Source of the DNA: Colocasia esculenta | Taxonomy: Eukaryota > Streptophyta > Magnoliopsida > Alismatales > Araceae | Assembly (NCBI GenBank): GCA_014218235.1 | Contig: CM024759.1 | Span: 11,610,712 to 11,674,711 of the forward strand | Direction of reading: 5' to 3' | Length of the DNA: 64,000 nucleotides | Shown: positions 11,365 through 22,040 of the stretch, in pieces | Layout: each line of letters starts with the position of its first letter | Numbering within the stretch: position 1 is the stretch's first letter | The notes under the pieces: generated by a model | Databases searched by the model: none | What the model was told of the DNA's origin: nothing | The model's input: the letters and a program-made list of their open reading frames with translations, nothing else | Program-made: the position numbers and the translations under genes

Positions 11365-13293
11365 ATGGCACCTAAGCAAACTCCAAAGCGTGGAGCCAAA
11401 TCTAGAGCGGCTACAAGGAGAGTGGTCATCGAGGAACCCCATCCAGAAAGAAGAAGCAAGTTTCGGCATGATCCGTCTAAGAGGAAGTCAGTCTCTGATC
11501 CTTCTAGCACACCATCTAAGCGGGGCAGATCAACCCCACAGAGCAAAGGCAAGAATCCCATGCCATCTAGATACCCTAGAAGAAAAGTTCTTCAAGACTC
11601 CAATGGTTCTGAGGATGATGATTCATCCCTTGATGGTTCTTCTGACTCATCTGGAACTCCAATGGCAACCCCATCTCAGACAGTCACTGAAGGAAGGACC
11701 ATCCTAAAACCAAGGGCTGTCGACTTGTCTGATCAAGCTTTTACAGATGCTTTTCCTGAGTTTATGCCTTTCTTTGAATTTCAAGCATGGCTTCATTTCA
11801 TTTCTGAGTTCAGGACATTTTACCCTCGATTGGTTCAAGAGTTCTATTTAAATCTTGTGGATACTGAGGGTGGTTTCAAATCAGAAGTTAAGGGGGTTCA
11901 AATTCTTTTCACTCCAGAGTTAGCCTCTCAACTATTTCACATTCCTGATTCTGGTGAGGATTATTGTAACTATGAGTTTAATCTTCATGAGGCATACACT
12001 CTTCTTACTAGTCTTCCTCATGACCAGAAAGATTCTAGACAAACTCATGTCACTAGGTTCAACACCAACTCTTTTCCACCAGTACTCAAATTGGTTCATT
12101 ACATCCTTACCACCATTATCACTCCTCAAGGTGGTGGTAGGAATCAGCTTACAGATATTCAAAGATTTGTTATGTATTGCATGAAGAAGAATGTCAAAGT
12201 CAACTTGAATTTGATCTTATCTCAAATCATCTCTGAGACAATTAGGAAAGATCTTCACAGATTCTTGCCTTATGTTGCTCATCTCACAGCTGTCTTTAAG
12301 CATTTTGGAGTTTCTTTTCTGAATGAAAAAGTTCAAAAGATCCCTTAGAACAATATCAATTGTTTGCATCATCTACAAAAATTTATAAGGTTCAGAGTTG
12401 AAGGAGATCAGGTGCTTAGAGGACCTGTTGTGGAACCACCAGCAGAAAATGTAGAAGAAGAACATGCTCCAGAGGTTGAAGTTCCTCAGGATGATCTAGT
12501 GGAATAGCCCCATGTTGATCCTCCTATCCCCCAAGATATGCCTGCTCCACCCACTCCTCAGGCTTCTCCACCTCCTTCTGATGTGCTAGTTCCTTCAAAC
12601 TTCTTCTAGCAATATCACAGTTCAGCCTCCACTTCATCTAGTGGATCATCTGTTCCCCCTGAGCTGTATAAATTCCTTCAAGTTCAATTTGATAATTTGA
12701 ACTCTTCTATGAGAGAAATGTCTGCTTCTTTTGAACTTCGGATTCAAAGACTAGAAAATATAGTGAATGGTCAGTTGCAAGAGATGGCTGAGCATGCTAC
12801 TAGAAGATTCAATAGACTAGTTGGAACCTTGGGTGATGCTTCCACTCAGCTACAGGGTCTTCAATTTAATTTGCAAGCAATTTTGTCAACTATTTTGGAA
12901 CACATTCAACAAAGCATTCAGACTGGAACAGATGCTGTGAGTCAAGTGACAAAGTGTTGTTTATCCTTTGCTCACTTTGTTGAAGACATGGAACATATGA
13001 AGGCACACATAGCACATATTGATCAGGAGATAGCAGATCTCAGAACTGAGTTTAGCAACATTTGGCAGACTGGTACAGCTCCTAGCTCATCATCTGGTCC
13101 TCCTCCCATGACACAAGGCTTCAATCAATTCCAAGCACACATTTCTGAAAATTTTCAGAAGATGGAAGAGATTTTGCATACCAGGCTGACCACTATGCAA
13201 TCTCAATTGCGATCCAATTTAGGTGCTTTGGAAGCAAAAATGAAGGCAATTGAGGACAAGTTGCTTCCTCCTCCTCCACCTCCATCTCAATGA
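11365..13293 (+). pseudogene. Env-like / Transposase_32-like ORF of the Sirevirus element, three in-frame stops
   Basis: One reading frame of about 642 codons begins at ATG 11365 and is interrupted only by three TAG stops (12346, and near 12505 and 12607), with no frameshift. The order is: a basic N-terminus rich in lysine, arginine and serine (about residues 1-90, nuclear-signal-like), an acidic serine stretch, a globular domain of the 'putative plant transposon protein' type (about 115-325), a proline-rich linker, then a long coiled coil (about 445-625) ending in a run of prolines. I see no signal peptide and no clear transmembrane segment, so a true envelope protein is not supported. Function unknown. 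It is followed by polypurine tracts and the 3' LTR. Confidence 0.7.
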
Positions 13294-13317
13294 TGTTTGT
13301 TTTATTTTGATGATGTC

Positions 13318-13602
13318 AAAGGGGGAGAAGGGCTACTTTGTATGTAATGGATGCTACTCTATAGTTTCTTTCTTCATTTTGGTTGTTGGATTATACATTA
13401 CATTTTATGCTTGTATACTTGATCTTTTTGGAAAGTGGAAATTGAATGACATGGTTGTTTTTGATGTGATGAGAATTTGGATGTTATTGTCATTTCTTTT
13501 GTATGCCATGGAATAATGTGAATGAATGCTTTAAAATCTAATGTTTGAGAAAACAAAAATTGTTTAATGAAGCATAGTTGCCATCATCAAAAAAGGGGAG
13601 AT
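13318..13602 (+). promoter_or_regulatory. Polypurine tracts before the 3' LTR
   Basis: AAAGGGGGAGAAGG at about 13318-13331 and AAAAAAGGGGAG at about 13589-13600 flank a 260-base non-coding segment. The second ends 2 bases before the LTR and is the likely plus-strand primer. The first is a spare copy of the kind typical of Sireviruses. Confidence 0.7.
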
Positions 13603-14979
13603 TGTTGGATCTCTTGTTTTGATGATGTTCAAGTATGATTCATACAAATGTGGAAATCATGCTTCAACTTTATTTAACACTATTTTTCAATGTGTACCTC
13701 AAAGAAATGTTCAAGTGATGACAGTGGTGTCGACACAATTCAGATAGTGTGTCGATACATAATGTATTTTCAGTGCAGTTAATCAATAAAGCAAGACAGT
13801 TGTGTCGACACAACTTGAGCAGTGTCAACACAGCCCATGCATCCAGCAATCAGTGAAGGAAGAAGTGGCCAGTGGTGTCGACACAGTCTGACTGTGTGTC
13901 GACACTCATTGTCCCTTCCAGGAGCTTGATCTGAAGCAGTAGCCAGTAGTGTCGACACAGTCTGCTTGTGTGTCGACACTCACTGTCCCTCCCAGAAGCC
14001 CATTCCATAGCTAGTGGATTGTGTGTCGACACAACTGCGAAGTGTGTCGACACAGCTCAGCAGACAAAGCCATCTGGACTCAAAGCCAGGAACATGTGTC
14101 GACACATGCCCATGTGGTGTCGACACACTTCGACTATTTTTCCAAATCTGAAATTTTGGGACACGTGGATGGTTTTTGGTTGAGGGCTTTTGAGCAGGAA
14201 TCTTTGTGCCCCCAAACTCCAAGGGATCTAGTGGACCCATGGGACTATAAATGCCCCTTATCCACTCACACTTGGAGGCACACACGCATTAGTTCTTCCA
14301 ACTCTTAGAAGCTTCAGGCGATTTCAGAAGAGGGCTTCATCCTGAAGAATAGCGTCCAGATCTAAAGGAATTGAAGCTTCAAGCACCTTGGGTGATCCAT
14401 CTCAAGAGGAATCTTCGGACTTCAGAGCCTTCTTCCTAGAGTTGAAGCAGAAGAGCTGATCTCCCACCTGGAAGCAGAACAGGGAGATTTGAACCAGACA
14501 TCTCCATTTTGCAATTCGAATGTCTAGTCTGGTTATTTACTTTAAACTCATATTATAGTGTGTGGTTTGTGAGATTGGTACAATCCTTGTGCCCAATTTC
14601 ACGTGTGTGTGTGTGTTCAGATCTGAGAACTCAATTATCTCAGAGTGTGTGTTGATTTGTGATTCTTTCTAAACTGGCAACATAAGCCACATTGTGTGTG
14701 TATGTGTGGATGGTGGATGTAGGATACACAATTGTGTAATCCGAACCACCCTAAATCACTGTCTCTATGGTTTGATTGTCTGTGTGTTAGATGTTTGGTA
14801 GGCTCATTGTTGCTACATCATCTCATCTGTCTAAATTGTTCAGAACTGTGATTGAGTTTTAGATTTGAGTCTTAATACAAATTCTCTAAGATTCTAATCG
14901 AGTGAATTTTTAAATCTAGTGAAATCTATTCACCCCCCCCCTTCTAGATTTCTTCATAGCTGTTTCCCGCAGCATTTGA
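13603..14979 (+). repeat. 3' LTR of the Sirevirus-like element
   Basis: It begins TGTTGGATCTC and ends GCATTTGA, so the terminal CA has become GA. It is 1377 bases long against 1369 for the 5' copy. It carries the same palindrome array (13726-14128) and TATA-like segment. It is followed by the AGTCA target duplication. Confidence 0.9.
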
Positions 14980-14984
14980 AGTCA
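14980..14984. repeat. Target site duplication AGTCA (right)
   Basis: Matches 2815-2819 exactly and defines the right boundary of the copia insertion. Confidence 0.85.
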
Positions 14985-15001
14985 TAGTCTTGATCCTTTC
15001 A
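14985..15001 (+). repeat. Probable last bases of the interrupted older LTR
   Basis: These 17 bases end in CTTTCA, with the terminal CA expected of an LTR. Joined in thought to 1553-2819, they would complete the older LTR. The assignment is an inference from nesting geometry, since no second copy of that LTR is in the window. Confidence 0.4.
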
Positions 15002-15290
15002 CCAGGGATGGGAGGAGGAGGGGGTTACCAGGAGGGGGAGGGGGGCTGGCAGGGGTGGGGGGCCGGGAGTGGGATGGGGAGAGGGTTGGGGGTGGGGGTC
15101 GCTTGGAGGGGGTGGGGGTCGCTAGAAGGGGGAGGGGATGGGGTACCTGCAATCGGCGGCGGCGGCGCAGGTCGTGGAAGTGCAGGTCACAGCGGCTGAC
15201 GGCGATGGTGAAGGACTCAGCGGCCGATCAATGGCATCCATGCAGCAGTGCAGGTCGTGGCGACCGGGGGCGGCGTCAGTCATACAGGCG

Positions 15291-15332
<42 letters not shown>

Positions 15333-15370
15333 GAGTTTCACGAGGGTGGTGGGAGGGGAAATGTGGGTTG
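15002..15370. other. G-rich low-complexity DNA with a GA microsatellite
   Basis: Runs of GGGGTGGGGG-type sequence (about 15005-15160) are followed by mixed GC-rich DNA and (GA)n at about 15293-15336. The glycine-rich and Arg-Glu repeat frames here come from base composition. It probably belongs to the interior of the CACTA element that ends at 15609. Confidence 0.5.
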
Positions 15371-15609
15371 GCCGACGAATATTCCAATGAATTTATTTTC
15401 GTCGTAATATCCGTCGCAAATATCAACGAATTTTCTGACTAAAATCAGTCCATCGGGATTACCGACTGATATTTCCGACGAAATATTATCTGTCGAAAAT
15501 TTTGATGGATATTCTGATAGAAATATGTTCGTCGTCATATCCGTCAGCATTACCAAAGGAATATTTCCGTCGAAAATATCCATCAGTAATGCCGCTTTTT
15601 CTTGTAGTG
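15371..15609 (+). mobile_element. Right end of a CACTA element (subterminal repeats and terminus)
   Basis: Many short direct and inverted copies of a CCGTCG/CGACGAAAT motif lead to CTTTTTCTTGTAGTG, the inverted complement of a typical CACTA end. The terminus directly touches gypsy LTR sequence at 15610. The other end is not in the window, so the copia elements at 1-15001 may themselves lie inside this CACTA element or have replaced part of it. Confidence 0.65.
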
Positions 15610-16792
15610 TTTGTCTTAAACTGGTTTTGACATTCTTCGTGCTTTTACATTGAGATTTAAGTAGTCCTTAAGTCTGAAAACCCCAAGTTTTTGAACCATC
15701 ATGCCTTCAAACCTTGTTGAGTCTATCGTTGAGTTCTTGTAAATACTGTAACACAATATCAAGTGATATTAAGGATTAAACCATGTTAAATTCTCTATCC
15801 AAGAGAGACTTGTGCACGATTTTATTTCATCATCTCTTGAATTCTTCTTCACATGCACACACCAAAAAGAGAAAAGAAATTCAACTTTCTGCCAGTACTG
15901 ACTGTGTGTTGTGCAACAGATACTATTATTGTTATTAATCGTTGTTTTACGTGTATAACTTATAGTTCTTATCTATTCTAAGTTATCTATACGCTCTCAT
16001 CTATTTCTTCTTACTCATATCTATTCTTGGTACTCTATTAGCTATTAATTGATTGTCTAAAGATAATAAATATGATTAATGCCTAGCAATATTATAAGGG
16101 GCTCAGTCTAGTCTTGGGAGGTGTGCCCGAAAGTACTAGTGCCTTCAGAAGTTTATTGACCATAGTATTTTGACATTACACTCAAGTGTTATCTATCTCG
16201 ACTATCTACTGACAATCAAAGTGCTATACCATACTTGACTCACTGTGCCATGTGCTATCATGAATTATGTTGTGCTATTCGTGCTATGATCATCTTGTTC
16301 TTGTGCATACCTGAAACACGTGCTATATACACCTTGCTATTTGTGTTTTTACTCTCTCGACATTACCTGACTTTCTCTATCATTAGTTTCTCTGCTCTTT
16401 AATGTAATTAATCACTTAAAGTATGCATGTTTTATGAGATATTAAGTCCTACTGAGCATTATCACTCACCATAGGTATTTTTGATATGATCTCAGGTGAG
16501 TTTGATGATGAGGACCACACTCAAGAGGATGGGGATGAGCAGGACCAAGAGTGACCCAGTTGTCGTCCCGTTTGATTTAGAGTTAGCATAAGTTAGTTGT
16601 TTTATGATGAAGTTCTTTGGGTCCATAGTTATGACTCTGATTTAGTAACTATAATAGACATTATGGAGGGGATAATGGAATACATATGGTTTCATATTAT
16701 TCAAACTGTGTAGTGGCTTGATAGTTATATCGCTCTATACTCGTACTGTATTAACTACCTTACATCCTGGTATTCCGTGTAGGGGCGTGACA
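15610..16792 (+). repeat. Partial 5' LTR of the gypsy element
   Basis: It aligns with 22854-24038 in the 3' LTR almost base for base (1183 against 1185 bases). It ends GGGGCGTGACA. The missing part corresponds to 21017-22853. Confidence 0.85.
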
Positions 16793-16798
16793 GTTTTG

Positions 16799-16810
16799 TG
16801 GTATCAGAGC
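16799..16810 (+). promoter_or_regulatory. Primer binding site of the gypsy element (tRNA-iMet)
   Basis: TGGTATCAGAGC lies 6 bases after the LTR end and is complementary to initiator methionine tRNA. Confidence 0.85.
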
Positions 16811-17007
16811 CTAGGATGTCTTAATTGGATCTCTTAGGTCTGGAATGTTTTAGGATGGACTGCCTTGACTACGCGTCGTCTATCATACCTATGTGAGAAT
16901 TGGGTAGAACCAAGGACAAGGTCTAAAAGATACTCACACATGCACTAACTTTGTTCCACCATAATACCCTACCGTAAGGCTACTTTTGTAGGAACTTTAG
17001 TATTAAG

Positions 17008-18010
17008 ATGGTTGCCAAATGTGCTCAACTGAGGAGCATGCAACAGACCATTCAAGACTTTACAAACGCCCTCCTGCAAGCTACATAGGGAGGGAGAAAC
17101 CGTGGAGTAGGAGAACTGCATCACAACTTTAGAAGTATGTATCCGCCTAGATTCAGCGGTACTACTGACCCAGATGAAGCCGAGCACTAGCTTAAGGAAA
17201 TAGAAAGAATCTTCCATGTTATGCAATGTGCGGTAGGAGATAAGTTGTTGTTGGCTACCTTTCAACTAGAGAGAGACGCCCGCACCTGGTGGGAGTCTGT
17301 AGAAGCGACCAGAGCTAATGCTTAGTTCACTTGGAACGAGTTCAAGGAAGCATTTAATGCCAAATACTTCTCTGAATGAGTCCAAGAAAGAAAGGCTATA
17401 GAATTCGCTGCTCTAAATCAAAGAAGCCTTTTTGTGGCTAAATATGAGGCACAATTCTCCAAACTGGCACGCTACATCAATCATCTCGTTAACACAGAAT
17501 GGATGAAGGCTAAGCGTTTTCTCAACGGCCTTAAACCCCAGTACATAACACAATTGGCCCCTCTCGACATTCAAACTTATGCCGAGATGGTTAAAAAGGC
17601 TCAACTCTTGGAAGATGCTACTGACTTCACCAAACACATCAAGGAGAGATTTATAAAAAAGGAGCTAACACCTGGCACTTCTAGTGCTAAGCCAACTAAT
17701 GGCAAGAAACAGCCTTTTAGTATCACATAAAGGTTAAGTCAGGAAAAGAAACCAAAGGTGAATGTCCCCACTAATCCATCAAAAGGCAATTGCAAACACT
17801 GTGACAAGCCTGGTCACACTGTCGAGGAGTGCTGGAGGAAAATAGGCGCATGTCTACGCTGTGGTAGCCACAAGCATCGTATTCCAAAATGCCCGCTACT
17901 CAAAGAACATGAGAAACGAGCTATCATGCTGAGGAAGCTAGGCCAGCTGCAAGCCTTGCAAGAAGAGGAAGCCACTAAAGAAGGAAGAGTGGTAAAAGGT
18001 ACATTATAAG
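17008..18010 (+). pseudogene. gag: Gypsy gag, broken
   Basis: The retrotransposon gag domain is recognisable from about 17140 to 17640, with the conserved aromatic WW pair near 17290. Two CCHC zinc knuckles follow at 17791-17832 and 17851-17892. In-frame stops near 17086, 17187, 17323, 17378 and 17728 prevent translation. Most can be explained by C-to-T or G-to-A changes (TAG or TAA in place of CAG, CAA or TGG). The product would be the particle-forming, RNA-binding protein of the element. Confidence 0.75.
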
Positions 18011-20965
18011 TTTTCTCTCAATCAACATTTGTTTTGTTTGATACTAGCGCTACACATTCATTCATATCTCAAAACATTGTTGATACTCTGAATATTAAAC
18101 CTGCATCTATGGGTTTTGAATTCCACCTGAACTAGATATAAATTTCTTTATCGATTTGATTCCTAGAGCTGCACCGGTATCATGTCAGCCTTATTGGATG
18201 TCACCTGCTGAGTTAAAAGAACTAAAGGCACAACTGTTGGAGTTATTAGAAAAAGGGTTCATTAGACCAAGTACTTCCCTATAGGGAGCACTTGTTCTAT
18301 TTGTCAAGAAGAAGGATAGGACCATGAGATTATGCATCAAATATAGGCAACTGAACCAGTTGACAATCAAGAACAAGTACCTATTGCCTCGAGTCGATGA
18401 ACTCTTTGACCAGATATCTGGAGCCAAATATTTATCCAAGACTGAACTTAGGTATGGGTATCATCAGATAAGAATACAGGATGAAGATATTTATAAGATA
18501 GATTTCAGGAGCAGGTATGGACATTATGAATTTGTCGTTATGCCTTTTGGTCTAACCAATGCTCCTATAGCTTTCATGCAACTGATGAACAACGACTATT
18601 GGTCAAACCTCGACAAATTTATCATAGTATTTATTGATGATATCCTTAAATATTCCAAACCAAAGAGGAACATGAGAAGCATCTAAGGATCGCTCTGCAG
18701 ATCTTGCGCGATAACAAGCTCTATGCTAAACTGAGCAAGTGCGAGTTTTGGCTCGAAGAAGTGTCCTTCTTGGTCCATGTCATCTCCAAGGTTGGCATCC
18801 CTATTCATCCCTCCAAAGTTGAAGTTGTGCTTAACAGGGAGCGATCGACCAATGTCACTGAGATCAGAAGTTTTTTGGGACTAGCTGGTTATTACAAGCG
18901 GTTCATAAAAGACTTCCCCAAGATTGTTGTACTTCTCATTTGCGTTACTCGAAAGGAGAATCCCTATGTATGGATTAAGGAATGTGAGAAGAGCTTTCAA
19001 AAATTAAAAGAATGTTTAACCTCTGCCCCAGTTCTCACTCTTCCTATAGAGGGAGAAAGTTTCTCAGTTTATACTGATGCATCTGGGATCAGTCTAGGCT
19101 GTGTATTGATGCAAAAGGAGATGGTGATAGCCTATTCGTCCAGAAAATTGAAGACTCATGAGGTCAACTATCCAATACATGATCTAGAGTTGGCCATTGT
19201 AGTCTTTGCACTCAAGATCTAGAGACACTATCTCTACGGAGAAAAATTCACTGTCTACTCAGATCATAAAAGCCTGAAGTATTTGTTCTCTCAGAAAGAG
19301 CTTAATGTGAGAAAGAGAAGATGGTTGGAGTACCTTAAGGACTTCTACTTCATTATTCAATATCACCCTAGCAAGAATAATGTTGTAGCTGATGCGCTTA
19401 GCAGGAAGCCTGTGGCCTCCTTGTTTTGTCTAGTTATGGGTGAGATGAAATTGCTCGAACAATTCACCAGACTAGACATAAATATTGAGAAAAGGAGTGA
19501 ATAGGTACTAGTTGCTAACCTCAAGATACAACTTGACATCTTTGATTAGATCAAAGATCAACAAGAAAACGATCCATTCTTGGTTCATGTCAAGGAAACC
19601 ATAGCAGATAGACCAAACTTCTCCATCACTAAAGATGGAAGATTACTATTTCATGACAAGACAAGTGTGCCTGATAATGAAGAACTGAAAAGAAAGCTGA
19701 TAGATGAAGCTCACAAAACCAAGTACACTAGTCACCCTGGCACAACCAAGATGTATCAAGACATGAAATGAACATTTTGGTGGCCAATCATGAAAAGAGA
19801 AGTAGCTGAGCATGCTGCTCATTATCTCACTTGTCAACAAGTGAAGGTGGAACACCGATGCCCTACAAGTGTACTTAGACCCTTAGAAATCCCAGAGTGG
19901 AAGTGGGAAAGTATTGGCATGGACTTCATCATGAGTTTACCCAAGACTCGTGGTGGACTCGATGCCATATAGGTCATTGTTGATCGACTACCTAAGTCTG
20001 CCCACTTTCTGCCAATTAAAAGTAAGTGGACTGTGGACATGATAGACGCTCTCTATGTGAAGGAGATTGTGAGACTGCATAGAGTTCCATCATCAATAGT
20101 CTTAGATCATGACCCAACATTTACCTCTCATCTCTGGAAGGGACTGCAAACTACACTTGATACCAAACTCAACTTTAGTACTGCTTTTCACTCACAAATA
20201 TATGGACAAACTAAGAGGACTAATCAAATTGTAGAAGACATGCTAAGAGCTTGCACAATAGATTTGAAGGCTATTGGAATGAACAATTGCCTTTAATGGA
20301 GTTTGCATATAACAATAGTTATCAGGCAAGTATAAAGATGGCTCCATTTGAAGCACTATATTGTAGAAGTTGTAGATCACCAGTATGCTGGAACGAAGTT
20401 GGTGAACAACAATGGTTAGGCCTAGACATGGTACAAGCTACAACCAGAGACATACAAGGTTATTCAAGATTGGCTCAAGATCGCTAAATCTAGATAGAAG
20501 AGCTATGCCAACAAGAGAAGGGGGAGTTAGAATTTCAAGTGGGAGATCATGTGCTTTTAAAGGTATCTCCTACTTGTGGAATTCAAAGTTTTAGAGTCAA
20601 AGGGAAGCTAAGTCCAAGATTCATTAGCCCTTTTGAAGTGCTTGCAAGGGTTGGTGAAGTCACATATCGACTGGAGCAACCTCCACATTTAGCATTCGTA
20701 CACAATGTATTCCACGTCTCTATGCTTAAGAAATATGTAAACGATCCTACCCATATCATATGTCATGAAGACTTAGTGCTGCATAAGGACCTTACTTATG
20801 AATAGAAGCCAATCAAAATACTGGATCAGAAACTGCAACAATTCAGGAACTGGTCTATACCTGTGGTCAAAGTTCTATGGAACAACTGTGGAGTAGAAGA
20901 AGCTACATGGGAACCAAAATCAACAATGAGGCGAAACTACCCCAGCATATTTGGTAAGTCATTCT
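18011..20965 (+). pseudogene. pol: Gypsy pol (protease remnant, RT, RNase H, integrase, chromodomain-like tail), broken
   Basis: A protease remnant has DTSATHSF at 18040 in place of the usual DSG form. The region between protease and reverse transcriptase is much shorter than in complete elements, so a deletion is likely near 18120-18180. Reverse transcriptase covers about 18200-18690, with FIDD at 18630. RNase H covers about 19060-19400. Integrase has an HHCC zone near 19720-19850 and a core at 19915-20280. A chromodomain-like tail lies at about 20800-20955. Stops occur at many sites (for example 18684, 19219, 19501, 19768, 19969 and 20295), and the frame changes several times. It is a fossil. 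Confidence 0.85.
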
Positions 20966-21006
20966 CCCTATTATAATTATGAATTTGGGGACCAAAATCT
21001 TTTAAA

Positions 21007-21016
21007 TGGGAGAGGG
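21007..21016 (+). promoter_or_regulatory. Polypurine tract of the gypsy element
   Basis: GGGAGAGGG lies directly before the 3' LTR start and fits a plus-strand primer. Confidence 0.6.
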
Positions 21017-21089
21017 TGTAACAACCTGGATTTTTAATTCCTGAATAAATAGGAATAATATTAATAATAATAATAATTTGTGGAGAAGT

Positions 21090-21430
21090 TTGACTAAATA
21101 AGCAATCGATGTTAGATAGTAATCGTTGTTTGTGAAGTAAGCAGTGTTTGAGAAGTAATTGATGTTTATGGAAGCTATCGATGTTAGCTAGAAATTGATG
21201 TTTAAGAAGTAATCGATGTTAGATAGTAATTGATGTTTGTGAAGTAATCAATGTTTGAGAAGTAATCATTGTTAAGGAAGTAATCGATGTTAGATAGTAA
21301 TCGATGTTTAAGGAAGCAATCGATGTTTGAGGAGCAATCGTTAGACAGTAATCGATAGGAGAAATCGATTAATAGTTAGCAATCGATGTTAATGATAATC
21401 GATTAATGGTTAGCAATTGATATATCAACT
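21090..21430. repeat. ATCGATGTT tandem array inside the gypsy 3' LTR
   Basis: About fifteen units of roughly 15-22 bases of the form GTAATCGATGTTNNNNAA, many with the core ATCGAT. The arrangement is degenerate. A similar ATCGAT array on the other strand lies at 32640-33310. Confidence 0.8.
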
Positions 21431-21469
21431 TCGACTGCCAACTTCAACTGTCAACTCTGACTGTCAAGA

Positions 21470-22040
21470 TATAACGTTGCCAATCGAAGTGGATTTAGAA
21501 TATGTTGAAGATAGACTTCGTATATAACAAAGTTAGCTTTGACTGATCACGACCAAAACGAAGTGCACTTCGTATATGACCAAGTTGAACTTCGGATATG
21601 ACAATGTTAGATTTTGTATATGACGAAGTTAGCTTCGACTGATCATGACTAAAACAAAGTGGACTTCATATATGATGAAGTTGGACTTCGCATATGACGA
21701 AGTTAACTTCGGATATGATGAAGCTAAGCTTCGACTAATCAAGACCAAATCGTGTATAACTTTGTATATGATGTAGTTGGACTTCGGATATGATGAAGTT
21801 ATACTTCGGATATAATGAAGTTAGCTTCGACCCATCATGACCAAAATGAAGTGGACCAAAATGACTTCAGTGGACTTCGTATACGAAGTTAAGCTTCGAC
21901 TGATCAAGACCAAATCATGTATAATTTCATAATGACAAAGTTGGACTTCGGATATGACGAAGTTAACTTCAATTATGACGAGTTTAAGCTTCGACTGACC
22001 ATGACCAAATCGTGTATGACTTCATATATGACAAAGTTAC
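21470..22040. repeat. Tandem CTTCG(N)ATATGACGAAGTT repeats inside the gypsy 3' LTR
   Basis: Repeated units built from ATATGACGAAGTT and GACTTCG alternate in direct and self-complementary form (CTTCG pairs with CGAAG), so transcripts could fold locally. Higher-order spacing is near 100 bases, marked by GCTTCGACTGATCA. No gene is seen; the frame 21917-22141 is a product of the repeat. Confidence 0.75.

Larger units (their letters stand above)
2820..14979 (+). mobile_element. Sirevirus-like Ty1/copia retrotransposon, complete but decayed (12.16 kb)
   Basis: Two direct LTRs (2820-4188 and 13603-14979) enclose a tRNA-iMet primer site, a gag ORF, a broken pol in copia order (protease, integrase, reverse transcriptase, RNase H), a long spacer and an extra env-like ORF, then a polypurine tract. 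It is flanked by the 5-bp duplication AGTCA. The extra 3' ORF, large size and repeated GGGGGAG tracts match the Sirevirus (Maximus/SIRE) lineage. The copy cannot be autonomous because pol has stops and frameshifts. The LTRs remain very similar by eye but differ by scattered substitutions and small indels, so insertion is neither brand-new nor ancient. It lies nested inside an older LTR of a related element. Confidence 0.9.

Noticed and set aside
11365..13293. True viral envelope gene
   Set aside because: No signal peptide or clear membrane anchor; the domain and coiled coil fit a plant-transposon-type protein instead.
14990..15442. Gly-rich and Arg-Glu ORFs
   Set aside because: G-rich low-complexity DNA and GA microsatellite.
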